Source: an uncultured Granulosicoccaceae bacterium
Lineage (GTDB): Bacteria; Pseudomonadota; Gammaproteobacteria; Granulosicoccales; Granulosicoccaceae
DNA: 64,000 nucleotides
NCBI GenBank assembly: GCA_938006335.1
Contig: CALLMF010000003.1
Location: 1-64,000, forward strand
Direction: 5' to 3'
The notes beneath the pieces were generated by a model. It worked only from the letters and a program-made list of their open reading frames with translations, ran no database searches and had not been told where the DNA came from. The translations under genes and the position numbers were made by a program. Position 1 is the stretch's first letter; every line of letters begins with the position of its first letter. This document shows positions 9,927 to 18,249 of the stretch, in pieces.

Positions 9927-10647
9927 GGACTTGTCAGTACGATGATTCAGTTGATGTTCGCTGGTTCGGCGTCCGCTGGCGCTCTGATGATCCGCCCAGT
10001 CCTCAAAAATGATCTGTGACACTGCAATCACTTTGCCGACCATAGCCGCCGACAAGCTTTCCCAATAGACCAAAGCGTCGTCGTTGTCTGGCAAGTCCGC
10101 GATCAGAGCTTCCAACGCATACCCAGTTTATGGCTCATCATCATTAGCCCCTTCGTCCCTGATGGAGTCGGGGTTGCCGCGTGTAATTGCGTTTCTGACA
10201 GCTGCGATATTCGACAACAGTCGGTACTTACCAGGCGCATCACACCCTTCTTTTGTGTCTCGGGGAGAGTGGTGCATGATTACCGCAAAGCCGCCAGTCC
10301 CAATGAGCGCGTCTGACCACTCCAGCGGACGGGAGGCCCCATCGCCGCCATCCCGGCTACGTCTCAGTTCCGCAGGCAGAGTGCCGTCGCCTGAGATTTC
10401 AGGGCGGGACAGAGCGAACACATCCTGTGCTGCACTGGCAGTTGCCGTCGTGTCTTGCCTTCCAGCCTCGTTCCGCATGGCCTCGAACGGTGTGTTCCAG
10501 CAGCCGCCCAGGGCGTGGCGCGGCGTCGACACATACTCAAGTTGGCCTTCATTCCGTCCGATACCCAAATTGAAGGGTTCGCATCAGAGCACCTCCAGCC
10601 GAATGGTCCACTCTGGCGTAGCTTTGAATACACGGAAAATCGATTTC
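9927..10647. other. 720-base stretch without a convincing gene
   Basis: It lies between the small hypothetical gene and the TSP3/OmpA gene. The frame of the latter is open upstream, but that translation looks non-coding. The minus strand holds open frames at 10128-10568 (146 residues) and 9771-10115 (114 residues, running antisense into the small gene). Neither shows a motif, good start site or family resemblance. The promoter of the TSP3/OmpA gene should lie at the right end. Confidence 0.4.
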
Positions 10648-13600
10648 ATGAACAGCACACGCCAGCAGCGATTGATCGCCCTTGCCACGGGACTATTCGT
10701 GACGGCGATCATACCCCGACCAGCGTACGCAGACTCTTCCGGGAACGTGAATGACTACACACCGGTATGCGTTGGCTCCTCATTGACCTTTGCGGCTGAG
10801 ACCACCGGCGACGATGCCCGAGTAGTCAATCCTGGACACGACTACGGCAGGTTGAACAGAGCACCGCGCCCTGCTTGGTTTTATATGAAAATCGAGGACG
10901 GAGGCATACTTAATCTCGCACAGACGAACTCGGCTAACGTTGACGTGGACGGCGCCTTCTGGGGGCCTTTCGACGACATCAGTGACTTCCTGCGAGACGG
11001 TTCAACGCCCGCCGAATCCTACGAGAGCGCCAAGCTGCTCGATTCGGACTACTTCCCGACCGCCGATTTCAACTTCATCACCCGTGTCGATGCCGGAAAG
11101 TACTACGTATTGCTGATCACAAACTTCTCGGGCAGCCCGACCGACATATCGCTCGACACTGGCTCGGGCACTTCCGCAACCTCGGACTGCGATGCAACAC
11201 AACCCGGTTTTGATGTTACGCCGGAGGATGCAGATCTCGAAATCGACGAGCGAGAAACGACTGCAGTGGAGAACGGTGCAACCGATTCCTACACCTTGAG
11301 TCTGTATCGCCCACCGGGCGCGGACGTCACCGTAGACATCGCGACACAGACCGGTGAAGTCACCGCATCCCCATCGCAAGTTACTTTCACATCCGCGAAC
11401 TGGTACCTGAAGCAGACCATAACCGTCACCGCCGTGGACGACGCCGTGATCGACGGCCCGGTTGCCGACATCATCGTCAACACGGCCAGCAGCACTGATA
11501 CCGACTACGACGGCCTGGTGCGCAACGTTACGTCCGAGGCCATAGACAACGATGATCTGGACGGCGACGGAATCCCGCTGTCTATCGAAGGTACCGGGGA
11601 TCTCGACAATGACGGGCTCGCCAACCACGAGGATCCCGACGCCGACGGCGATGGCATCGACGATGCTGTCGAGGCCGGTACGGACCCGTTGAATCCACGG
11701 AACAGCGATGCCGATCCCGATCCTGATTTCCTTGATACCGACAGCGATGGCGACGGCATTGATGACAGTCTGGAGGGTGTAGTAGACACCGACAATGATC
11801 AGACTCCCGACTATCTGGATCAGGACAGCGATGGCGATGGTGTGTCGGACACGATCGAAGCGGGAGCCGATCCGGCAAACCCGAACGACTCCGACGATGA
11901 TGGTGTCGAGGACTTCCGTGAGACTGACAGCGACGACGATGGCCTGAGCGATACGCTCGAGGCGGGTGCCGATCCGGCGAACCCGACCGACACCGACAAC
12001 GACGGTATCGCGGACTATCGCGAGACCGACAGCGATGACGATGGCCTGAGCGATACGCTCGAAGCGGGTAGCGATCCTGCGAACCCGACCGACACTAACA
12101 ATGATGGTGTCGCGGACTTCCGCGAGACCGACAGCGATGACGATGGTCTGAGCGATACGCTTGAAGCGGGTACCGATCCGGCTAACCCGACCGACACCGA
12201 CAATGATGGCGTCGCGGACTACCGCGCGACCGACAGCGATGCGGATGGCCTGAGCGATACCGCAGAAGCGGGTAGCGATCCGTCGAACCCCACTGACACC
12301 GACAACGATGGCGTCCCGGACTATCGCGAGACCGACAGCGACGGCGATGGTATTCCGGATACAGTCGAGATTGGCCCCGACCCTGCCAACCCGATAGACA
12401 CCGACAACGATGATGTCGCGGATTATCGCGAGACCGATAGTGATGGCGATGGCTTGAGCGATACGCTTGAAGCGGGTACCGATCCGGTCAACCCGGTAGA
12501 CACTGACAATGATGGCGTCGCGGACTATCGCGAGACCGACAGCGATGGTGATGGCGTGCCAGACGCCGTTGAGGCCGGCGCTGATCCTGCGATGCCACGA
12601 GATAGTGACGGTGATGGGATCGCAGATATGCTGGACCTGGATGCCGACGGTGACGGCCTGCCCGACAGTCTTGAAGCCGGATCCGATCCAGCGTCGCCGG
12701 TAGACAGCGATGGAGACGGCATCGCCGATCTGATAGACATCGATGCCGACAACGATGGTATTCCGGATGAGATCGAGTCCGCGTCTGGTGCCGACACGGA
12801 TGGTGATGGCGACGGTGTAGTCGATCGCCTCGATCTCGACAGCGACAACGATGGTGTGTTCGACGCGGTGGAGAACGGTGCCGATGCCTCGCTCGATGCT
12901 GATGGTGATGGACGCCTCGACGGGGAAATCGGTGCCAACGGTCTTGTCGATGAGATAGAAACGTCAGCAGACAGTGGTGCGGTCGACATCGATAGTGATG
13001 GTGTGTCTGACGCTCCTCGCGACTCGGATGCGGACGGCGTGATCGATGCCCTCGATCGCGACTCTGACGACGACGGCATCACCGATTCGGTCGAAGCCGG
13101 TGCCACTGATGCGGACGGCGACGGTGTCGTCGACGGTTTCGTTGACAGCGACAATGATGGTGTGGACGACGCAACATCAATCGTCGGTGTTGCCGATGTT
13201 GACACTGATGGCGATGGCCAGGCTGATCGGATCGACCAGGATGCCGATGGCGATGGCATCGGTGACTCGATCGAATTCGGATCCGACCCGGCCGCGCCGC
13301 TCGATACCGACGGTGATGGTGTTGCCGACTATATCGACACCGATTCAGATGGTGATGGTGTGTCGGATGCGGCCGAGATTGGTCCCGATCAGGATCCTTC
13401 GCTCGATACTGATGGCGACGGGTCTCCGGACTATCTCGATACCGACTCGGACGGGGACGGCATTGCCGATGGAGATGAAGAAACGAACGTCGACACGGAC
13501 GGTGGCGATACACCAGTCAATTTCGACGCTGATTCCGATGGGGATGGTCTACCGGATCTTCTCGAAGGAAACGTGGATACCGACGGCGATGGCATTGTGG

Positions 13601-15621
13601 ACAGACTCGATCTTGACTCCGACAACGATGGCATCAGTGATGCACTCGAAGCGGGTATCGATCCGGCAAGGCCACTGGAAGCCCGAGATACCGATGGCGA
13701 CGGCATCATCGACGCGCTTGACCTGGATTCGGACAACGACGGTCTTTCCGATGCACTTGAGTCACGTGGCGAAGATGCGGACGCCAATCGGGACGGCATC
13801 CTGGACGGCTTCGTCGATGCGAACAGCGACGGGCAGCACGACGACCCCACCACGTCGCCACAGGACTCGAATGCTGACGGTCGCCCGGACCATCTCGTCA
13901 TCGATACCGACGGTGACCGTCTGTTCGATTCGGTTGAAGCAGGATGGACGGGTGTGGTCGATGTATTCGGCCAGCTACCGGATGCCGATCAGGATGGTGT
14001 CGTCGATGCGCTTGAGGATATCGATGACGACGGCGTACCAGACAGTGTCGACGTCGATTTTGTCGGTGGGCTTGATAGCGATGGCGACGGTATCGTCGAT
14101 GCAGCGGACGTCGATCAGACCAGCGGTACTGACAGCGATAGCGACGGCATCGTCGACGCCAGTGACGCCGATGCCGATGGTGACGGCATGATCGATCTGC
14201 TCTCGGATATCGGTGGCGAGCCGATCGTCACGCCCTTGCCGGATTCCGATGGGAATGGTGTTCCAGACATCCAGGAGTCGGAAGTCGGTGCGGCGCTCGG
14301 CGCAGGCGCGATACGAGGCGGCCTCCAAGGCGGCGGGTGCAGCATCGGGGGCAATACGTCCTCCAATACAACGCTCGGTCTGCTGCTGCTCGGTTCTGCT
14401 GGGATATGGTGTGTGCGTCGTCGCCGAGCGACGCCGATGCGCGCCGCAGTCGTGGTGGCAGCCACCGTCATCGGCACCTCTGCTCAGGCAGCGGACCCGG
14501 CCAATGCCGCGTCCGTCAACGCCGGCGCCGAGACCTTGCCGGTGGTGGGTGAGGCCCTACCCTACGACGAACTGGACCGTGACCGTCGGATCTACGTCGG
14601 CCTCGGCTTTGGCCGAAGCTGGCTGGAACCCGATACCAGCGAAGTTGAGGGCATCGATCCGAACGATCGTGTTCACCTTGGCACACAATTCACGGTGGGC
14701 AAGGACTTCGGACCTCGTTTCAGTGTCGAGGGGCACTTTGCGGAACTGGGTACGGCCGGGCTGACCGAGGACGCGTCGGTTGGGTATCGCGAGCTGGGAA
14801 TCAGTGCGCTCGGCTACCTCGGACGTCAGCCTGCTCGCGAACGGCGTGAAGGATTGTTCGCCTTCGGTCGTGCCGGGCTTGGGCTCCTGATGAACGATCC
14901 GAGCGATAACATCAGCTTCGAGCAGGATAACGCCATGCATCTGGTCCTAGGCCTCGGCGCCGAGTACGCAACGCGTCGTGGTCTGGCACTGCGTGTTGAA
15001 ACACTGCTCATCGATGCAGATGTCAATTACACGCAGCTTGGGCTCGTGTATCGCTTCGGCAAACGCGATGAACGCAAGCCGATGCGCGAGATCGCCCAGG
15101 CGCCCGAACCACGTCCTGCACCTGCACCTGCACCTGCACCTGCACTGGTGCCGGTGCCGACGGCGGCGGCCGCCCTTCCCCCGGCTGACAGTGACGCCGA
15201 CGGCGTTGTCGACAGTGCAGATGCGTGTGCGCGGACGCCAGCCGAGTTGGCGGTCGATGAGCGTGGCTGTGCGCTGTTCTCGGGAACGCTTGAGGGTGTC
15301 AACTTTGAACCTTCGTCGGCCAGGCTGTTGCCACAGGCGACGTTGCGCCTCAACGAGGCGGTAGCGACGCTCAAGGCACACCCGTCGGTACGGTTCACGC
15401 TGTCGGCCCACACCGACAGCCAGGGTAGCGAGGCAGACAACCAGCGTCTCTCCGTAGCCAGGGCCAGGGCAGTGGGCATTTATCTCGTCCGTGCAGGTAT
15501 TCCGCTCGAACGCTTCACCGTCCGAGCCTACGGAGAAACGCGTCCCATAGCCGACAATGCCACGCCTGAAGGGCGACTCAAGAATCGACGTGTAGAGCTC
15601 ATCGCACTCAGCGGGCGCTGA
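10648..15621 (+). CDS. Giant TSP3-repeat protein fused to OmpA-type outer-membrane protein
   Basis: The start is ATG at 10648, giving 1657 residues, because a clean signal peptide (residues 1-28, ending RPAYA) begins there. Residues ~30-190 form an N-terminal domain and ~190-300 a Calx-beta-like strand domain. Residues ~305-1210 are Asp-rich, Ca-binding thrombospondin type 3 repeats, including eight 34-residue units. At residues 1228-1231 a GGGC motif precedes a hydrophobic helix and WCVRRRR, the pattern of bacterial C-terminal sorting tags (MYXO/JDVT-CTERM style). Then a second signal-like peptide ends TSAQA, followed by an eight-strand-type beta barrel, a Pro-Ala linker, one more TSP3 unit and a C-terminal OmpA domain (~1545-1655) that binds peptidoglycan. 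The tag and second leader suggest a precursor cleaved in two, or a fusion of two genes. Surface or outer-membrane location is likely. Confidence 0.85.
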   Translation: MNSTRQQRLIALATGLFVTAIIPRPAYADSSGNVNDYTPVCVGSSLTFAAETTGDDARVVNPGHDYGRLNRAPRPAWFYMKIEDGGILNLAQTNSANVDVDGAFWGPFDDISDFLRDGSTPAESYESAKLLDSDYFPTADFNFITRVDAGKYYVLLITNFSGSPTDISLDTGSGTSATSDCDATQPGFDVTPEDADLEIDERETTAVENGATDSYTLSLYRPPGADVTVDIATQTGEVTASPSQVTFTSANWYLKQTITVTAVDDAVIDGPVADIIVNTASSTDTDYDGLVRNVTSEAIDNDDLDGDGIPLSIEGTGDLDNDGLANHEDPDADGDGIDDAVEAGTDPLNPRNSDADPDPDFLDTDSDGDGIDDSLEGVVDTDNDQTPDYLDQDSDGDGVSDTIEAGADPANPNDSDDDGVEDFRETDSDDDGLSDTLEAGADPANPTDTDNDGIADYRETDSDDDGLSDTLEAGSDPANPTDTNNDGVADFRETDSDDDGLSDTLEAGTDPANPTDTDNDGVADYRATDSDADGLSDTAEAGSDPSNPTDTDNDGVPDYRETDSDGDGIPDTVEIGPDPANPIDTDNDDVADYRETDSDGDGLSDTLEAGTDPVNPVDTDNDGVADYRETDSDGDGVPDAVEAGADPAMPRDSDGDGIADMLDLDADGDGLPDSLEAGSDPASPVDSDGDGIADLIDIDADNDGIPDEIESASGADTDGDGDGVVDRLDLDSDNDGVFDAVENGADASLDADGDGRLDGEIGANGLVDEIETSADSGAVDIDSDGVSDAPRDSDADGVIDALDRDSDDDGITDSVEAGATDADGDGVVDGFVDSDNDGVDDATSIVGVADVDTDGDGQADRIDQDADGDGIGDSIEFGSDPAAPLDTDGDGVADYIDTDSDGDGVSDAAEIGPDQDPSLDTDGDGSPDYLDTDSDGDGIADGDEETNVDTDGGDTPVNFDADSDGDGLPDLLEGNVDTDGDGIVDRLDLDSDNDGISDALEAGIDPARPLEARDTDGDGIIDALDLDSDNDGLSDALESRGEDADANRDGILDGFVDANSDGQHDDPTTSPQDSNADGRPDHLVIDTDGDRLFDSVEAGWTGVVDVFGQLPDADQDGVVDALEDIDDDGVPDSVDVDFVGGLDSDGDGIVDAADVDQTSGTDSDSDGIVDASDADADGDGMIDLLSDIGGEPIVTPLPDSDGNGVPDIQESEVGAALGAGAIRGGLQGGGCSIGGNTSSNTTLGLLLLGSAGIWCVRRRRATPMRAAVVVAATVIGTSAQAADPANAASVNAGAETLPVVGEALPYDELDRDRRIYVGLGFGRSWLEPDTSEVEGIDPNDRVHLGTQFTVGKDFGPRFSVEGHFAELGTAGLTEDASVGYRELGISALGYLGRQPARERREGLFAFGRAGLGLLMNDPSDNISFEQDNAMHLVLGLGAEYATRRGLALRVETLLIDADVNYTQLGLVYRFGKRDERKPMREIAQAPEPRPAPAPAPAPALVPVPTAAAALPPADSDADGVVDSADACARTPAELAVDERGCALFSGTLEGVNFEPSSARLLPQATLRLNEAVATLKAHPSVRFTLSAHTDSQGSEADNQRLSVARARAVGIYLVRAGIPLERFTVRAYGETRPIADNATPEGRLKNRRVELIALSGR
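11818..12633 (+). repeat. Eight tandem 102-bp repeats inside the TSP3 gene
   Basis: Unit boundaries fall at 11818, 11920, 12022, 12124, 12226, 12328, 12430 and 12532, exactly 102 bases (34 codons) apart. Each unit encodes two TSP3 half-repeats of the form DSDxDGLSDTLEAGxDPxNP followed by DTDNDGxxDYR. Several units are nearly identical at the DNA level, which implies recent unequal exchange or gene conversion. Copy number may vary between strains. Confidence 0.85.
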
Positions 15622-15631
15622 TCACCGAGAA

Positions 15632-15658
15632 CGTGGAACTCTCCAGTGATGTTCCATG
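15632..15658. terminator. Possible hairpin between convergent genes
   Basis: CGTGGAAC (15632-15639) pairs with GTTCCATG (15651-15658), with one G-T pair and an 11-base loop. It sits in the 60-base gap between the ends of the TSP3/OmpA gene and the racemase gene. It has no T run, so it is at best a weak or Rho-assisted terminator. Confidence 0.3.
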
Positions 15659-15681
15659 CTACGCAAGATTGCACCAGCAGC

Positions 15682-16842
15682 TCAGGCGGCGTCTGCAGCG
15701 ATGGTGTGTGAGTACCGCGACATCGGTATCGATGCGGGAGGCAGTTCCGGGTGCCTGATCTGCGACCCGTCCGAGTACACCTTGCCCACATGCGGAGATG
15801 TCATCAGTCGCAGTAGGGCGTTGTATCCCGGGATAAATCTGATCTCCTCGCCCACCGCGAGCCGACGACTTGCGGATTCCACGATCAGATGATCACTGCT
15901 GGCACCGTGCAGGCGGATGTCTGCGGGCGCCAGCAGATCATCCGGGTCCATGTCCTGACGCCCAATCGCGAGTATTGCCTGCTGAACGTCACCCCGGTCC
16001 GGAATCATCGGCGTGTCGCCGGCGGCGTTCTGCGCCCTGTGGCCCCATGGCATCGTCGGCTTGCGCTTGGACTCGATCACTTCGGCTACCAGCGTGAACG
16101 CATCGACGTGCAAGCCATCGACAGGCATTCGATCCAGCGGATTGCGACCGAGCAACAGGGCTTCGCCCAGCCGCAGGTCGTTGATGAGTCCCGTATCCGC
16201 ACAACCGAGGGCCCAGTCGATATTGGCGGAATTGCCACCCGACACAAGGACATGCCGTGCGGTGTCCGATTCGACGTGCATCGCCTTGGCCAACGAGGAC
16301 AATACCTTCATGTTGACCACATCCGGCACGACGCCACTGCGACAGGCAAGGTTGGCACCGATACCTGCAACGATGATGTTGGGCATTCGCCTGACCATTC
16401 GCACGATTTCGGGGAGGTCCTCTGGCAGGATGCCTTCGCGCAGATCACCGAGTTCGACCATGAGCATGACGCGATGGCTCCGGTTGATTCGGCGGGCGGC
16501 GCGAGAGAGTGCCGAGATGACATCGACCTCGGTGTTGCAGCTGAGGTCGACATGGCGCACAACGCGATCCACCTGAGTGAGCATGGGTGTGCGGATCAAT
16601 GTAATGGGAGTCGTGATGCCAGAGGCACGCAGTGTCTCGACGTTCTCGATGCGCGAATCGGCGAGCGTCCGGATGCCGGCAGCTAGCACTGTTTTCGCGA
16701 CCTCGGGCGAGCCGAGTGTCGCCTTCAGCACGGCGGTAATGTCCATACCCCTTTGGGCAAGTCGTCCTCGCAGCACGCAGGCGTTAGCGTAGATGCGGCC
16801 CAGATCGACTTCGACGCGCGGCACAGGCCGCCCGTCGTTCAC
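15682..16842 (-). CDS. Ornithine/alanine racemase-family PLP enzyme
   Basis: A 386-residue fold-type III PLP enzyme with an alanine-racemase-like TIM barrel. Lys40 in ITAVLKATLGS is the expected PLP lysine, and GIRTLADSRIENVETLR is typical of the ornithine racemase/YhfX branch. The C-terminal beta domain is present. Its ATG overlaps the stop of the upstream DgcN-like gene (ATGA, 16839-16842), so the two are translated together. Expected role: interconversion of L- and D-amino acids such as ornithine or glutamate. The substrate is inferred from the family only. Confidence 0.82.
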   Translation of the reverse strand: MNDGRPVPRVEVDLGRIYANACVLRGRLAQRGMDITAVLKATLGSPEVAKTVLAAGIRTLADSRIENVETLRASGITTPITLIRTPMLTQVDRVVRHVDLSCNTEVDVISALSRAARRINRSHRVMLMVELGDLREGILPEDLPEIVRMVRRMPNIIVAGIGANLACRSGVVPDVVNMKVLSSLAKAMHVESDTARHVLVSGGNSANIDWALGCADTGLINDLRLGEALLLGRNPLDRMPVDGLHVDAFTLVAEVIESKRKPTMPWGHRAQNAAGDTPMIPDRGDVQQAILAIGRQDMDPDDLLAPADIRLHGASSDHLIVESASRRLAVGEEIRFIPGYNALLRLMTSPHVGKVYSDGSQIRHPELPPASIPMSRYSHTIAADAA

Positions 16843-18044
16843 GTTGCGATCGCAGGCGTTGCGGGGTCGAAGTTTGCGCTCTCGAGTTCCGGAAACGCCG
16901 TGAACACCATGGCAGCCAATTGCTCGGCAGGCCGTTTGAGTGCATCGGTCACTGGAATACCGAGTTCCTCCTCGTAGCGCTCGATGCTCATGTCGACCTC
17001 GGAGTCGCTCATGCTCTCGTGGTTGATCGTGAGCCCGATTACCCGAGTGTCAGAGAATGTCTGGATCAGCTTGATCTCGTCGACCGGCTTCGGCATCGGC
17101 ATCATCGGGAAGTCGCAACGATGCTTGCGTGCCGGCGCGTGCTGCAGGATGACCGCGTCAGGACAACTTCCTCGCAGTATGAATGACGAGGTGGAATACG
17201 CCGGATGACTCAATGCACCCTGTCCTTCAACGATGATGACATCAGGCTGTTCGCGTTCGAAGGCATCGATGATCTCGGCCTCGAGCTCACCGGCACAGAA
17301 TTGCGAAGGCACCGCATCCCGGGCGATGCCGTAGCGTGCACCTTGCATCAGACCAGTCTGACCAGTACCGATCATCACGACATCGAGCCCGCGTTCGGTG
17401 AGTGCCGCCGCAAGAACCGTTGCCGTGGTGCGCTTGCCAATGGCGCAATCAGTGCCGAGCACGGCGATGCGCGGGCAAGTGATCTCATGGATGCGACCAC
17501 TGAAGGTGTGCAGTGTTCGTTCGGTGTTCGGTCTTCGGATATCCAGTATTCGCACGTTCATGCGCGCACTGGCATTGGCGAACTCCTCATCGTCGTTAAG
17601 GAATTCGTGCAGCCCGTTGACGATGTTCAAGCCCCGCTCGATCGCTTCGAGCACAAGAGCACGTTCGTGCGTGGATAGTCTTCCGCTCGCGGGCGCCATG
17701 CCGAAGATGTACCACTGGGGCACTTGCTCCGCCTTCTCGATTGCATCGGCGAGGTCCTTGTGAATCGGTATGCCATTGGGGACACCGTCAAGCACGACAC
17801 CAGTGTCCGATCCGACAAGAGTGCTGTCGATGACAGACAGGACACGGTACAGCTCGGAGTGTCTGACAAGACCGTTCGCGGTCTTGCCATCGATCTTGCC
17901 GAAGTTCGCCTCGCAGTAGACAACAGCAGTGGCTTGCTTGTCCTGCAATGCACGAGCTGCCTGTCCCGCGGATTCTCGAGCGGACTGCAGATCGAAAACG
18001 GACTGGCGCACGCGGGACAGCGTGCGATCGGGCAACTGGGACAT
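16839..18044 (-). CDS. DUF1611 / DgcN-like protein (D-amino acid N-acetyltransferase family)
   Basis: A 401-residue cytoplasmic protein of the DUF1611 family. ATG at 18044 is chosen because GAGGAG lies six bases upstream; the open frame extends to 18188 without a better start. The C-terminal half has a P-loop-like motif (VLGTDCAIGKRTT), then IGTGQTGLMQGARYG and VDEIKLIQTF, all typical of the family. A characterised member, DgcN, acetylates D-glutamate in a D-glutamate breakdown route. Here the usual partner epimerase/dehydrogenase is absent and the next gene is a racemase overlapping by four bases. A role in D-amino acid turnover is inferred. Confidence 0.8.
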   Translation of the reverse strand: MSQLPDRTLSRVRQSVFDLQSARESAGQAARALQDKQATAVVYCEANFGKIDGKTANGLVRHSELYRVLSVIDSTLVGSDTGVVLDGVPNGIPIHKDLADAIEKAEQVPQWYIFGMAPASGRLSTHERALVLEAIERGLNIVNGLHEFLNDDEEFANASARMNVRILDIRRPNTERTLHTFSGRIHEITCPRIAVLGTDCAIGKRTTATVLAAALTERGLDVVMIGTGQTGLMQGARYGIARDAVPSQFCAGELEAEIIDAFEREQPDVIIVEGQGALSHPAYSTSSFILRGSCPDAVILQHAPARKHRCDFPMMPMPKPVDEIKLIQTFSDTRVIGLTINHESMSDSEVDMSIERYEEELGIPVTDALKRPAEQLAAMVFTAFPELESANFDPATPAIAT

Positions 18045-18249
18045 GATCGCTCCTCGAGATGAACTCAGAGGAGGCGACGGGATCGTTTCGGCCTGGGGCC
18101 GCCGATGTTCAACGAGTAGTCCCCCTAAGCAGGGACATCGGACGGTATCACAGCTGACGCCACGGCGTTCGCAAGAGTCGGCCCCCATCTGCCGTTTGGC
18201 GCATTGCCCTCACCACGCGCCATCAATCCCGTTTTTCAACGGCCTTTCG

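Noticed and set aside
9771-10115. 114-codon minus-strand frame overlapping the small gene after dctM
   Set aside because: Half lies antisense to a better gene and no start site or motif is visible.
11818-12633. CRISPR-like regular repeats
   Set aside because: The 102-base units are contiguous, coding and without spacers.
11500-14480. Long open frames on the opposite strand and other frames of the TSP3 region (for example minus 13259-12525, plus 13046-14191)
   Set aside because: They are low-complexity Ser/Pro/Arg translations produced by the repetitive GAC/GAT codons of the real gene.
15889-16686. 265-codon plus-strand frame opposite the racemase
   Set aside because: It is a shadow of the PLP enzyme frame, with His/Arg-rich non-protein-like content.
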